64,000 bases of DNA, taken from contig QULU01000001.1 of the NCBI GenBank assembly GCA_003481775.1, positions 124,436 to 188,435 on the forward strand. Direction: 5' to 3'. Shown here one piece after another: positions 49,387 to 58,149 of the stretch. How positions within the stretch are numbered: position 1 is the first letter of the stretch; each line of letters begins with the position of its first letter. The translations under genes were made by a program, and so were the position numbers. The notes under the pieces are model-generated. The model was not told the DNA's origin. It was given only the letters and a program-made list of their open reading frames with translations, and did no database searches. Source of the stretch: Clostridiaceae bacterium OM02-2AC (lineage in GTDB: Bacteria; Bacillota_I; Bacilli_A; Erysipelotrichales; Erysipelotrichaceae).

Positions 49387-50118
49387 TTAAAAAATAAGCC
49401 GTAGATCATCCTCATCCACAAGGATATTTGCCCCCTGTGAGATCAACAGATTGCAGCCGGTTCCGGCCTCATCCAGATAAGCGTGAGGCACACAGTAAAC
49501 AGGAATATCCAGCTCCAGCGCCTCATTCACCGTCAGCAGTGAGCCGCTTCGCCTGCGGGCCTCCACAACGATGATTGCCTCACTCAATGCGGCAATAATT
49601 CGATTTCTCCAGGGAAAGTGGTACGCATAGGGCTTTGTCCCGTTTGGATATTCACTGATGATCAGCTGCTTTTTACGCATAACTGCATACAGAGACGCAT
49701 GCTCTCTTGGATATATGACATCCAGACCGCAGCCAATCACTGCAATCGTATGCTGATCCAGCGCACTGCGATGCGCCTGTCCATCAATTCCTCTGGCAAG
49801 ACCGGACACAATGACGAAGCGCTCCTTCATACAATCGGTGATGCGTGCACAGTTTCTAAGCCCCGCAGCACTCGCCTGACGACTGCCGACAATGCCGCAG
49901 CCAGACCTCTCAAGCAGTGTTATATCACCTTCATAAAACAATACCCATGGCGGACAGGCAAGCCTTCGCAGCTTGTCGGGATAGGCTTGATCAGCAATCG
50001 TCACAAAGTCTCCCTCATACGCCCTTCGCGTCCAGGACTCCTGCCTTTCCAGCGCCAGCTTCATCTTTTTCCAGTCGCCTTCATAGCGTAGTGCATAGCA
50101 CAATAATTGTTCTCTCAT
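49387..50118 (-). CDS. dprA: DNA-processing protein DprA (Smf)
   Basis: Binds single-stranded DNA and loads RecA in natural transformation and recombination. The 243-residue protein has the Rossmann-like core with GIVGSRQASAAGLRNC near 75, VIVSGLARGIDGQAHRSAL near 101, VIGCGLDVIYPREH near 127 and EARRRSGSLLTVNEALEL near 187, the conserved DprA blocks. It lacks the N-terminal SAM-like domain and the C-terminal winged helix of longer homologues, as in several Firmicutes. It lies upstream of topA, its usual place. GAGGTGAT supports the ATG at 50118. Confidence 0.94.
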   Translation of the reverse strand: MREQLLCYALRYEGDWKKMKLALERQESWTRRAYEGDFVTIADQAYPDKLRRLACPPWVLFYEGDITLLERSGCGIVGSRQASAAGLRNCARITDCMKERFVIVSGLARGIDGQAHRSALDQHTIAVIGCGLDVIYPREHASLYAVMRKKQLIISEYPNGTKPYAYHFPWRNRIIAALSEAIIVVEARRRSGSLLTVNEALELDIPVYCVPHAYLDEAGTGCNLLISQGANILVDEDDLRLIF

Positions 50119-50163
50119 AATATCACCTCATATGTATATACGAAATGAACATCGAAAACTCCT

Positions 50164-50192
50164 AAAAAAAACAGGAAAATTTCCTGTTTTTC
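50164..50192. terminator. Bidirectional intrinsic terminator
   Basis: AAACAGGAA / TTCCTGTTT with A and T runs on both sides; it terminates the SPFH gene on the minus strand. Confidence 0.82.
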
Positions 50193-50231
50193 ATGAATAA
50201 CATCTGTGCTAAGGTACTCTGCGTGTTTCAT

Positions 50232-51182
50232 TTAGCCTTTTTTTGGCTTTATGACTTCATCCAGTGCATCCTTCGCCGCATCATCCACCAGAATTTCTCT
50301 GGCGCTTGTCAGGAAGGAAGCCATATTCTGCATTTCGCTTGGCACCACAATCTTGGTAGCCTTGCCGTCCGCCATTTTCTCATAGGTTTCCAGACTCTTC
50401 AGACTCAGATATTCCTTCGTCGGGTTGGCATCCTTAATCATCTCAATACCACGGGCCTGTGCCTCATAAATACGTTCCATTGCACGGGCCTGTCCTTCTG
50501 CTTCCGCAATCATTGCTTCCTTCTTTGCATTAGCACGCAGCACCATAGCCTCCTTTTCACCCTCGGCAGTCAGGATATTGCTTCGTTTTTCACCCTCTGC
50601 ACGAAGAATGGATTCACGGCGTTCACGCTCTGCACGCATCTGCTTTTCCATCGCTTCCTGAATATCGCGCGGCGGAATGATGTTTTTAACCTCTACACGA
50701 TTAACCTTGATACCCCATGGATCCGTCGCTTCATCCAGAATCGCACGCATCTTTGTATTGATAATATCACGGGAGGTCAGCGTTTCATCCAGCTCCAGAT
50801 CACCAATGATATTACGCAGGGTGGTCGCCGTTAAATTCTCAATCGCTGTGATCGGCCCTACAACACCATACGTATACAGCTTTGGATCGGTAATCTGAAA
50901 ATATACAACCGTGTCAATCTGCATGGTAACATTATCCTTGGTGATAACCGGCTGCGGAGCAAAGTCCTTTACAACCTCCTTCAATGTCACCTTATTCGCA
51001 ACACGATCCACAAAAGGAACCAGAATATGAATTCCTGTGTTCCACGTTGTATGATAGGCACCCAGTCGTTCAATAACATATGCCTTTGCCTGCGGCACGA
51101 TACGGATGAGGTAGGCAAACAGCCCAACCAGAATCAGTACAACTACAACAAGCAGTATAATCTGAAATACACTCATCATCAT
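50232..51182 (-). CDS. SPFH/Band 7 membrane protein (stomatin/QmcA-like)
   Basis: Membrane scaffold of the prohibitin/stomatin superfamily. A single N-terminal membrane helix (residues about 5-26) is followed by the SPFH domain (VPQAKAYVIERLGAYHTTW near 29, FAPQPVITKDNVTMQIDTVVYFQ near 73; key residues TKDNVTMxIDTVVYFQ), then a charged coiled coil (AMEKQMRAERERRESILRAEG near 183, AEGEKEAMVLRANAKKEA) and a shorter C-terminal tail. It forms a pair with the following NfeD-like gene, a widespread association thought to organise membrane domains. Terminator at 50164. Confidence 0.93.
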   Translation of the reverse strand: MMMSVFQIILLVVVVLILVGLFAYLIRIVPQAKAYVIERLGAYHTTWNTGIHILVPFVDRVANKVTLKEVVKDFAPQPVITKDNVTMQIDTVVYFQITDPKLYTYGVVGPITAIENLTATTLRNIIGDLELDETLTSRDIINTKMRAILDEATDPWGIKVNRVEVKNIIPPRDIQEAMEKQMRAERERRESILRAEGEKRSNILTAEGEKEAMVLRANAKKEAMIAEAEGQARAMERIYEAQARGIEMIKDANPTKEYLSLKSLETYEKMADGKATKIVVPSEMQNMASFLTSAREILVDDAAKDALDEVIKPKKG

Positions 51183-51198
51183 TACCTTCTTTCTTTTT

Positions 51199-51630
51199 CT
51201 ATCTTTCGGTTACTCTTTTCACAAGTAACTTAGCACCTTCAATAGCGACAACCTTGACCTTTGCACCTTCCTCGATGGAATCCTCCTCCACCGGGACAGC
51301 ATGCCACATTGTCCCGTTCACCTTGACCTCGCCCCATTCGTCCTTTGTGACAAGCCTGGTAACCTGTGCAATCTCACCGATAAAGCGATCGGCATTGGTG
51401 GGCACCGTATTTCCACGCAGATAACGTGAGGCGATCGGGCGTACGATCAGCATACTGACAAGTGAAACAACAACAAAGCATACAATTTGCACCCACAGCG
51501 GAAGATTGATCAAAGCTGTCAATGCTCCAATCACGCCTCCCACGGCAAACCATATGGAAATCAATGCTGTAGGTGTAGCCAGTTCAACCAGAACCGCCCC
51601 TACACAAATGGCAATCCAGATCAGTACCAT
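51199..51630 (-). CDS. NfeD-like membrane protein
   Basis: A 143-residue protein with three to four membrane helices in the first about 85 residues and a C-terminal OB-fold domain (FIGEIAQVTRLVTKDEWGEV near 81, KVKVVAIEGAKLLVKRV at the end). This is the short NfeD type that accompanies SPFH proteins and is thought to bind them. The ATG at 51630 has GGGGTGA upstream. It precedes the SPFH gene by 16 bases in one operon. Confidence 0.9.
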   Translation of the reverse strand: MVLIWIAICVGAVLVELATPTALISIWFAVGGVIGALTALINLPLWVQIVCFVVVSLVSMLIVRPIASRYLRGNTVPTNADRFIGEIAQVTRLVTKDEWGEVKVNGTMWHAVPVEEDSIEEGAKVKVVAIEGAKLLVKRVTER

Positions 51631-51637
51631 AGTCCAT

Positions 51638-52015
51638 TCACCCCTTATCTGCAGCCAGTTCATGGAGATCTGCTATCAGCATATTCTCCTTTTCATCATA
51701 GGCTGCGTTGATTTTCAGCCCGTTGATCGGCTGATTGATCATACCGGAAATCTCCTCGATGATCATTTTGTTGCTGATTCTTGCATACCCTTTTCCAACA
51801 GACACCTTATGCAGCTGATCCATAGATACCAGATGCAGATCAATTTCCCGTTTTGTAACGGGACGTATTCCTAATTTCAGGCAATCCTTATCCAGTCCGA
51901 TCATGGCCCATCGCACATCCTCAAAATAAGAGGCAGCGCTGCTGTTCAAGGTAATGTTATTCGGATACAGCGTCAATACAAGCGTATATACATTGCCTTT
52001 CACCCATGTAAACAT
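51638..52015 (-). CDS. Unknown 125-residue protein
   Basis: Not recognised. It begins MFTWVKGNVYTLVLTLYPNNITLN and looks like a compact alpha/beta protein (VRWAMIGLDKDCLKLGIRPV near 32, DLHLVSMDQLHKVSVGKGYA near 59, GLKINAAYDEKENMLIADLH near 98, each shown in part). The middle segment, VSVGKGYARISNKMIIEEIS, could fold as a small DNA- or ligand-binding domain. The start at 52015 is preceded by GGCGGTGG. It is the first gene of the operon with the NfeD-like and SPFH genes, but no link to them is evident. No signal peptide. Confidence 0.75.
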   Translation of the reverse strand: MFTWVKGNVYTLVLTLYPNNITLNSSAASYFEDVRWAMIGLDKDCLKLGIRPVTKREIDLHLVSMDQLHKVSVGKGYARISNKMIIEEISGMINQPINGLKINAAYDEKENMLIADLHELAADKG

Positions 52016-52145
52016 CCTGCCACCGCCTTTCCTTTTCCTTATCCATAGTATAGTACGATTTTTCTTATTTTGCAATACATTTTTGTATACTTCTTATTTT
52101 TCTTATTATTCTTTACAGTTTTAAAAAAAGCAGCTCTTACACTGC

Positions 52146-52769
52146 TCAAATATCCAGTACCAGCTGTCGCATGGCAGCTACCGGACCATAGCTTTCGCGA
52201 TACAGACCCTTCACCACACCATATCTGTGCAGTGCCTCTATATGAGCCTTTGTCGGATAGCCCTTATGCCGTGCAAAGCCGTATTGCGGATACTGCCGGT
52301 CATAGGCCTCCATCATACAATCCCGTGTAACCTTGGCCAAAATACTTGCGGCTGCTATACTGACACTTTTCTGATCTCCCTTGACAAGGGAAATCACATC
52401 CCGTTCGTTATGAGGAAGCGGCATGGCATCCGCCAGTATACCATCCGCCTGTGCAAACATGTCGCTTAGATCCTGCATCGCCTGCTGTGTCGCACGGTAG
52501 ATATTCAGCTCATCGATGATCTTCGGCTCAATGATTCGTATATGATATTCCAGCGCCTGCTGCACCACCTCATGAAAAAGAGCCCTTCGCTTCTTATCAC
52601 TCAGCTTTTTAGAATCATAGATTTCCGGATGGGTATACCCCGGCGGAAAAGCAACGGCCGCTACGACAAGAGGTCCGGCTATAGGACCTCTGCCTGCCTC
52701 ATCAATACCTACGATGCAGCGTTTTCCCTGCTGCCACCATGCCTGCTCATACTCATTCGCTGTCTGCAT
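52146..52769 (-). CDS. rnhB: Ribonuclease HII
   Basis: Removes RNA from RNA-DNA hybrids and single ribonucleotides from DNA. The ATG at 52769 (GGGAGAT upstream) gives a 207-residue protein beginning MQTANEYEQAWWQQGKRCIV; the frame further upstream is just the end of the neighbouring gene. Motif I is GIDEAGRGPIAGPLVVAAV near 23 with the catalytic Asp and Glu, then YDSKKLSDKKRRALFHEV near 52, DAMPLPHNERD near 109 and AASILAKVTRDCMMEAYDRQ near 137. It overlaps the end of rbgA by 17 bases. Confidence 0.95.
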   Translation of the reverse strand: MQTANEYEQAWWQQGKRCIVGIDEAGRGPIAGPLVVAAVAFPPGYTHPEIYDSKKLSDKKRRALFHEVVQQALEYHIRIIEPKIIDELNIYRATQQAMQDLSDMFAQADGILADAMPLPHNERDVISLVKGDQKSVSIAAASILAKVTRDCMMEAYDRQYPQYGFARHKGYPTKAHIEALHRYGVVKGLYRESYGPVAAMRQLVLDI

Positions 52770-53619
52770 GCGGCATCTCCCATGTAATTCTTCCCAGCTT
52801 ATCATCCCGCAGCTCACGCAGAAAGGTTTCAATGGTACGCTTTTCGTCCATTTCCCCCTTACGCATGAAACCACGCTTTTGTGCAATCCGCTCCAGCATG
52901 ACATAAGGATCCTCACACACTGCTATGTCATAGCGCTGCTGCAGCGCCTCCTTATGGTTCGCAATCAGATAGCGCATCGCCCAGGCGGCGATCTCCTCCA
53001 GCGGCAGGATTTCATCGCGGATGGCTCCTGTGATAGCCAGCAAAACGCCGACAGTTTCATCCTCGAATTTCGGCCACAGTACCCCCGGAGTATCGAGCAG
53101 CTCCAGATTCTGGTTCACCTTAGACCATTGCAACGCCCTTGTCACACCCGGACGATCTCCGGTGACAGCCACCTTTTTTTTCGATATCCGGTTGATAAAT
53201 GTGGATTTACCAACATTCGGTACGCCGACTACCATTGCACGGATGGCACGGGGACGGATGCCTCTTCGCTTCATGCGTTCGATTTTTGCCTGCATGAGCA
53301 GACGGCTTTCTTCCACGATTTTGGGTATGATATTCTCCTTCAGAATATCCAGTGCCACAACGCGTGTGGTATCATTCTCCAACGCACTGCACCAGAGTCT
53401 GGTTGCCGCTGCATCCGCCTTGTCCTTTTTGGACAGCACGATCAGCCGCGGCTTGTTCTGACACAGCTCTTCAATCATGGGATTCTTACTGGCGCTTGGA
53501 ATGCGGGCATCCCGCAGCTCGATCACCATGTCCACCATGTTCAGTTTTTCCTGCATTTCCCGCTTCGCCTTGGTCATATGACCCGGAAACCATTGAATGC
53601 GTATTTTATCATCCGCCAT
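52753..53619 (-). CDS. rbgA: Ribosome biogenesis GTPase RbgA (YlqF)
   Basis: Circularly permuted GTPase for late 50S assembly. The 288-residue protein starts IRIQWFPGHMTKAKREM, has the permuted G4 motif LIVLSKKDKADA near 57 before the P-loop VVGVPNVGKSTFINRI near 125 and DTPGVLWPKFED near 172. A C-terminal helical RNA-binding domain ends the chain. It overlaps lepB by 11 bases and rnhB by 17. The order rplS-lepB-rbgA-rnhB repeats Bacillus. Confidence 0.95.
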   Translation of the reverse strand: MADDKIRIQWFPGHMTKAKREMQEKLNMVDMVIELRDARIPSASKNPMIEELCQNKPRLIVLSKKDKADAAATRLWCSALENDTTRVVALDILKENIIPKIVEESRLLMQAKIERMKRRGIRPRAIRAMVVGVPNVGKSTFINRISKKKVAVTGDRPGVTRALQWSKVNQNLELLDTPGVLWPKFEDETVGVLLAITGAIRDEILPLEEIAAWAMRYLIANHKEALQQRYDIAVCEDPYVMLERIAQKRGFMRKGEMDEKRTIETFLRELRDDKLGRITWEMPHADSE

Positions 53620-54202
53620 TGCCTACATACCTCGCTTTCGAAAACGGCTGGTAAACGAATACGCCTCTGGCGATGATCTGTTCCCGCCGAAACGGCCCCA
53701 CAGCATCATTTCTTGAATCCAGAGATTCATTGCGGTTATCTCCAACCAGCAGATATTCATCCTTACCCAGCTTTTTTGATGTATAATCCTGTGTAAAATA
53801 AAGCTTATTCGTACGTTTTTTCACCTGTTCCACATAGCTTCTATCCAGAAACGGTTCCTTTGTTGCCTTTCCATTGACATACAATACGCCCTCACGGTAG
53901 CTGATGGTTTCCCCAGGCAGACCAATCACACGCTTGACCCACAGATCATCGCTTCGATATTCTCTTGCGACAACAACATCAAAGCGTTTGATTTCCCCAA
54001 CATAATTTGCCGCCATATTGATGATTACCGATTCCCCCTCCTGCAGCGTTGGATACATGGAGGTACCACGCACTTCCTCTTTACGTGCCACGAAGACCAG
54101 AATGATCATTGCCGCAACCACGGTTATCAGAATCAGCCGGGCGAAGTCAAGGATAGTATATACAATGTCCAGATTGCTTCTGGTTCTTTTGTTTTTGTTC
54201 AT
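53609..54202 (-). CDS. lepB: Type I signal peptidase (second tandem copy)
   Basis: Membrane-bound serine protease that removes signal peptides. The 197-residue protein has one N-terminal membrane helix (about 14-40), the catalytic Ser in VRGTSMYPTLQEGES near 50, the catalytic Lys in DDLWVKRVIGLPGE near 87 and box E GDNRNESLDSRNDAVGP near 155. Length matches Gram-positive SipS-type enzymes. Its start lies three bases past the stop of a paralogue, so two copies are made from one operon. Confidence 0.95.
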   Translation of the reverse strand: MNKNKRTRSNLDIVYTILDFARLILITVVAAMIILVFVARKEEVRGTSMYPTLQEGESVIINMAANYVGEIKRFDVVVAREYRSDDLWVKRVIGLPGETISYREGVLYVNGKATKEPFLDRSYVEQVKKRTNKLYFTQDYTSKKLGKDEYLLVGDNRNESLDSRNDAVGPFRREQIIARGVFVYQPFSKARYVGNGG

Positions 54203-54205
54203 ATA

Positions 54206-54808
54206 TTATTCCGCCACTCTCATTTTATTAAACGGCAGTACAATGAAAAAATCCACTGCCTTGATATCTGCGCGCCGAAAGGGACCCAGCTCCCGGGAGT
54301 CCTTGCTTGCATAGCGATTATCCCCCAGCAGAAAGTATTCATCCTCTCCCAGCTGCACCTCGTCAAAATCCTCTGTGAATTTATAATTTTCCGTCAATCG
54401 GATACTATCCGCATAGTCATTATCAAGATAGGGCTCCTGAATTGCTGAATCGTTGATGTATACCGTATCCCCGCTGGCCCGAATCCGTTCACCGGGCAGA
54501 CCGATCACACGTTTCACCAAATAGGTATGCGCTTTTTTCTTATCGTAAACAATTACGATATCTCCGCGCTTGATTTCCTGAAAATGACCGGAGAACGCGT
54601 TGCCGAAGCCAAATTCTCCTGTTTTCAGCGTTGGATACATACTGCCGCCCTGCACACGCAGCGGCCGCACAAGATAATTGGCTGTCAGATACACGAGCAC
54701 AAAACAGACGAGGAATATTTTCAGCAATGAAAACAGGTTGGAAAAAATCACGCCTGACAGTGATTCATGTTCTTCCAGTCTGTGTCTGTCCTTCTCCTGC
54801 TTCTGCAT
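54206..54808 (-). CDS. lepB: Type I signal peptidase (first tandem copy)
   Basis: A 200-residue signal peptidase paralogous to the next gene. One membrane helix (about 28-47), catalytic Ser in VQGGSMYPTLKTGEFGFGN near 57, catalytic Lys in HTYLVKRVIGLPGERI near 93, and box E LLGDNRYASKDSRELGP near 158. The two copies differ outside the motifs, in particular in the cytoplasmic N-terminus (MQKQEKDRHRLEEHESLS here), hinting at different substrate preference. It follows rplS; GGAGGG precedes the start. Confidence 0.95.
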   Translation of the reverse strand: MQKQEKDRHRLEEHESLSGVIFSNLFSLLKIFLVCFVLVYLTANYLVRPLRVQGGSMYPTLKTGEFGFGNAFSGHFQEIKRGDIVIVYDKKKAHTYLVKRVIGLPGERIRASGDTVYINDSAIQEPYLDNDYADSIRLTENYKFTEDFDEVQLGEDEYFLLGDNRYASKDSRELGPFRRADIKAVDFFIVLPFNKMRVAE

Positions 54809-54827
54809 CGTACACCCTCCAGCCTAA

Positions 54828-54862
54828 AAATAAAAAGTCGAGCAAGACCCGACTTTTTTCCA
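54828..54862 (-). terminator. Intrinsic terminator of rplS
   Basis: AAAAGTCG / CGACTTTT stem with a T-rich tail on the minus strand, between rplS and lepB. Confidence 0.82.
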
Positions 54863-54864
54863 GC

Positions 54865-55212
54865 TTAACGAACTTCTTTAATACGAGAAGCCTTACCAGA
54901 ACGTCCGCGTAAGTAGAATAATTTGTTTCTTCTAACCTTACCGTTACGTACAACTTCGATTTTTTCAACAATTGGAGAGTGAATCGGGAATGTTCTTTCT
55001 ACACCGATCTGGTTAGAGATTTTACGAACAGTGAATACTTCGTTGATTCCTCCACCCTGTTTTGCGATAACCAATCCTTCAAATACCTGGATACGGGATT
55101 TGTCACCCTCTTTGATCTTAACGTGTACACGAACGGTACTACCTGATTTAAAGAATGGGACATCTTTCTTCAATTGTGATTTTGTTACTTCATTTACTAA
55201 CTGCATGTTCAT
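54865..55212 (-). CDS. rplS: 50S ribosomal protein L19
   Basis: Large-subunit protein at the 30S-50S interface. The 115 residues include [20 protein letters not shown] near 21, [40 protein letters not shown] and end [20 protein letters not shown], all diagnostic. GGAGCG lies upstream, and either the first Met or the third-codon Met may be used. A long leader precedes the gene. Confidence 0.97.
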   Translation of the reverse strand: MNMQLVNEVTKSQLKKDVPFFKSGSTVRVHVKIKEGDKSRIQVFEGLVIAKQGGGINEVFTVRKISNQIGVERTFPIHSPIVEKIEVVRNGKVRRNKLFYLRGRSGKASRIKEVR

Positions 55213-55330
55213 AATAATGGCGCTCCTTTTCTATTCATCATAACGTAGAGGCTCTTGAATCATACTGTTCAGCGGAACCGCGTGCCATAAAGGCTTATAT
55301 ATGATATCACAGATCTGGGATATTTGTAAA
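55213..55330 (-). promoter_or_regulatory. Promoter and leader of rplS (possible L19 leader RNA)
   Basis: TTTACA (55325-55330) and TATCAT (55301-55306) with an 18-base spacer. The transcribed leader of about 80 bases contains a GCGG-TT-CCGC hairpin and GGCTTTATGG / AGAGCC pairing potential, similar in place and size to the L19 leader of Bacillus. I could not verify the consensus by eye. Confidence 0.5.
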
Positions 55331-55423
55331 TACTTTTTGATCCATTTTTTTACAGTGGTAAAGAAGAAGTCGTTTTCAGAAAGGTCGGGTCCTTTCTGCT
55401 ATTATCATACCATTTTCACCAAC

Positions 55424-55481
55424 TAAAAAAAAGGAGAATGCCGAATTTTACAAAGAAAATCCGAACTGCTCTCCTCCTTTT
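55424..55481 (-). terminator. Long hairpin terminator of the uracil-DNA glycosylase-like gene
   Basis: The minus strand has GGAG and TTCGGATTTT pairing with AAAATTCGG and CTCC around a short loop, ending in eight T residues. Confidence 0.82.
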
Positions 55482-56069
55482 TCAGCCGACACTCTCCAGC
55501 ATTTCCAAATAGGCGAGCATTTGCGAAATATCGTCCCCAATCATCGTCCGCTTACTGCGCTCGATCTGCAGATTTTTTCCGGTCATAATATAGGAAGGAA
55601 ACAAGCGGATATCCCCGTCCATCCAGATGCTGTTGCGCAGCTTGTAGGTGGAGCCGGCAGGAATGTGTGCCGTATGATTGCGTCTGGCAATCATGGTATG
55701 CATACGTATCGCAACATCCCCCATCAACATGATTACACGCAGATTTTCAAATAGCTTCAGCTCTTTCTCCAGAATGACAGAGCTTTCCTGCAGCTGCTGC
55801 TTGGTAAAGCCCTCCTTTGGCTTTGGCAGTTTGCAGGCATTGGTTACGTAAATCCCCCGTGCAAGCAGATAAGCAGGTTCCGAATCCGAAAAAAACGAGC
55901 GCAAAGACACAGCATATTCACCTTCTGTATCCCCATAAAAATCATCTTCATCCCGGAATGGTGCGCATTCATTCACCATTACCACGCGTATGTGTTCAGG
56001 CAATATCTCTATGTCATTCATAGCCAGCGCCGTATGGGAAACCTGCTCCAGATAGCTCTTCATGTTCAT
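55482..56069 (-). CDS. Uracil-DNA glycosylase superfamily protein
   Basis: Probable DNA-repair glycosylase of 195 residues. The ATG at 56069 is preceded by AAAAAGGAGAGG; the open frame further upstream has no support. Fold markers are VVMVNECAPFRDEDDFYG near 29, the strand YVTNACKLPKPKEG near 77, NLRVIMLMGDVAIRMHTMI near 108 and a C-terminal FPSYIMTGKNLQIERSK segment in place of the usual HPS motif. It resembles the broad UDG superfamily (PF03167) more than true Ung. The exact substrate is unclear; catalytic residues of family 4 or 5 enzymes are not obvious. Confidence 0.75.
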   Translation of the reverse strand: MNMKSYLEQVSHTALAMNDIEILPEHIRVVMVNECAPFRDEDDFYGDTEGEYAVSLRSFFSDSEPAYLLARGIYVTNACKLPKPKEGFTKQQLQESSVILEKELKLFENLRVIMLMGDVAIRMHTMIARRNHTAHIPAGSTYKLRNSIWMDGDIRLFPSYIMTGKNLQIERSKRTMIGDDISQMLAYLEMLESVG

Positions 56070-56122
56070 TTTGAACCTCTCCTTTTTCCAAAGTATAGCA
56101 TGCCTTCTAGGACAGCGTATTG

Positions 56123-56290
56123 TCATATTCCAAAAAAGAGTATATAGGAAGTATCTGTTGCACACCGCCGATCCTTTGCACCATGGATAGCAGCGCATTC
56201 TCTCCCCTCCAACAAGGCGATGGTATTCCCCCATAGCTGATCCATACACAGAGCCTCTTTTTCTTCAAACCACTTGCTTACCTCTGTCAT
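56123..56290 (-). CDS. Possible small protein or gene remnant (55 residues)
   Basis: The minus strand encodes 55 residues beginning MTEVSKWFEEKEALCMDQLW and continuing GNTIALLEGRECAAIHGAKD. The start looks like a protein helix, but no ribosome-binding site precedes the ATG, and the tail (DTSYILFFGI) reads like non-coding sequence. It may be the broken end of a lost gene. No family recognised. Confidence 0.25.
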   Translation of the reverse strand: MTEVSKWFEEKEALCMDQLWGNTIALLEGRECAAIHGAKDRRCATDTSYILFFGI

Positions 56291-56620
56291 TATACAAATA
56301 GCCTCATCAACAAAAAGCTTCCTATTCTACATAATCATCAGGTCATGAATGAATCATGCTTTAGCATAAGTAAACGAGAATATGTATCGACATATGGGGA
56401 ATACATGTCCAGTCTGTGCTTTCTTTCTCCACTTTCAAATCCGTAGCAAGGCAAGGCACGCATATCCATTTCTCATTTTTCTGTTATTCTATGTGAGATA
56501 CCATATCTCAGATTCATTGTCCCCTATATGTACCTCATCCCCTGATAAAGCAGACAATTAGCAAACATTTTATTTGTGCAGCGAACCAATATACTCCATA
56601 AAAAGGCAAAGGATTTCTTT
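56291..56620. other. Intergenic stretch before trmD without a recognisable gene
   Basis: AT-rich, no frame with a ribosome-binding site, no clear terminator hairpin for trmD. One short inverted repeat GAGATA-CCAT-ATCTC near 56492-56507. Confidence 0.4.
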
Positions 56621-57358
56621 TTATCCTTCACCTTGTTCCTTCTCAGTTTTTATTTCATCCAAAAGCTTCAATTCTTCTTTCGTAAACACACGACCCTGTA
56701 ATAAATCCGGACGTTTCTCCATTGTCTTCTTCAACGATTCCTTCAACCTCCATTTACGGATATTGGCATGATGTCCACTCAGTAAAACATCCGGTACCCG
56801 CATCCCCTCATATTCGATCGGACGGGTATATTGCGGATACTCCAGCAGCCCGTTTTCAAAAGAATCATCACTGTGACTTTCCTCTTTGATAACGTGATCC
56901 AGCAGTCGTATGACCGCATCGGAAATCACCAGGGCAGCACCTTCTCCTCCGGTCAGTACGAAATCTCCAAGAGATACCTCCATATCCACAAAGGAACGAA
57001 TGCGCTCGTCAAAGCCCTCATAGTGTCCGCAAAGAATGATTAAATGCTTTATTTCAGAGGCAAAACGGTGCGCCAGCCTTTGATCAAAGCGGTTCCCCTG
57101 CGGTGTCATCATAATGACGAAGGATTCCTCCGTGCGTACCGATTGCAGGCAATCCACAATCGGCTGGCAGGACAGCACCATCCCCTGCCCGCCACCACAC
57201 GGCGTATCGTCCACATGGTTGTGGCGATCTAATGTAAACGCCCGAAAATCCACCGTTTCAAATTCCACAAGCTGCTGTTCGAGTGCGCGCTTGATTATGG
57301 ATGTGGAACGAAAGCTGTCAAAAAACTCAGGAAACAGTGTCAGCACGGTTATCTTCAT
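56621..57358 (-). CDS. trmD: tRNA (guanine-N1)-methyltransferase
   Basis: Makes m1G37 next to the anticodon, preventing frameshifts. The 245-residue protein begins MKITVLTLFPEFF, has GGGQGMVLSCQPIVD near 55, LCGHYEGFDERI near 108 and the knot region VLTGGEGAALVISDAVIRLL near 133 (family consensus LTGGELPA, here GGEGAA, a small deviation), and DVLLSGHHANIRKWR near 189. Its ATG overlaps the rimM stop. It is last in rpsP-khpA-rimM-trmD. Confidence 0.96.
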   Translation of the reverse strand: MKITVLTLFPEFFDSFRSTSIIKRALEQQLVEFETVDFRAFTLDRHNHVDDTPCGGGQGMVLSCQPIVDCLQSVRTEESFVIMMTPQGNRFDQRLAHRFASEIKHLIILCGHYEGFDERIRSFVDMEVSLGDFVLTGGEGAALVISDAVIRLLDHVIKEESHSDDSFENGLLEYPQYTRPIEYEGMRVPDVLLSGHHANIRKWRLKESLKKTMEKRPDLLQGRVFTKEELKLLDEIKTEKEQGEG

Positions 57359-57858
57359 ACAAGACCCTCCATCAGTTCCACCTTCATCACCTTGTTTTTC
57401 CGATCAAACTCCTTGACAAAGGCTCTGACAAAAGGAATCAGAATATCCTTATCCTTCGTTTTGACACGCAGGATTGCATTGGCTCCGGTTTCTATGATTT
57501 CGCTAACTGTCCCCAGCTGTACACCCTCCAAATCATAGACCACGGCATCCTGCAGTTCATGAAAATAAGCTTCGTATTCATTCAGCTCCTGCAGCTCCTC
57601 TTCCCGTATGGTCAGCATGCTGCCCTTCCAGCCTTCCACCTGATTGATATCATCATAGCCTTCAAATTTGACAAGCAGTTGTCCCTTGCTTTCACGTACA
57701 TGCTGCACCTTCAGATCCAACTGTCCTTGCGCCAGCTGCAAATGCACAACTGCTCCCTTATGAAATCTCAGCTCTGGAAAATCCGTAAGCACCTTGACCT
57801 TCATTTCACCGCGAAGACCATGTGTATTAACAAGCATACCGATATTGATTTCTTTCAT
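57355..57858 (-). CDS. rimM: 16S rRNA processing protein RimM
   Basis: Assembly factor for the 30S head. From the ATG at 57858 (GGAGGT upstream) it has 167 residues: an N-terminal RimM domain (INIGMLVNTHGLRGEMKVKV) and a C-terminal PRC-barrel (LQDAVVYDLEGVQLGTVSEI near 102, DILIPFVRAFVKEFDRKN near 138). It lies between khpA and trmD with an ATGA overlap to the latter. Confidence 0.95.
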   Translation of the reverse strand: MKEINIGMLVNTHGLRGEMKVKVLTDFPELRFHKGAVVHLQLAQGQLDLKVQHVRESKGQLLVKFEGYDDINQVEGWKGSMLTIREEELQELNEYEAYFHELQDAVVYDLEGVQLGTVSEIIETGANAILRVKTKDKDILIPFVRAFVKEFDRKNKVMKVELMEGLV

Positions 57859-57894
57859 ATGTTCTACCTCCAAAAAAAGGATGCGAAAGGCATC

Positions 57895-58143
57895 CTAATA
57901 TGATTCAAACTTGATGGTGACTCTCTTATCTTCTTTTCTTGATGCCACAGACATCATCTGACGAATAGAAGAAGCCATCATGCCGCGACGTCCGATCAGG
58001 CGGGCAACATCATCACTGTTGGCATATACATACAACAGAATTTCATTATCCTCCAGTGTCGGCATCATTTTGACAGATACATTGGTCTTATCCTCAACCA
58101 TCGGTGTTACAAGATCCAACAATACTTTTTCGTAATCGATCAT
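57895..58143 (-). CDS. khpA: KH-domain RNA-binding protein KhpA
   Basis: Small KH protein of 82 residues that in Firmicutes forms a dimer with KhpB (Jag) and affects cell elongation and RNA. The KH loop is in VARLIGRRGMMASSIRQMM near 47 (GxxG = GRRG). The N-terminal DYEKVLLDLVTPMVEDKTNV is typical. It lies between rpsP and rimM, its standard place. The ribosome-binding site is weak, so translational coupling to rpsP (six bases away) is likely. Confidence 0.94.
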   Translation of the reverse strand: MIDYEKVLLDLVTPMVEDKTNVSVKMMPTLEDNEILLYVYANSDDVARLIGRRGMMASSIRQMMSVASRKEDKRVTIKFESY

Positions 58144-58149
58144 ACTCTT

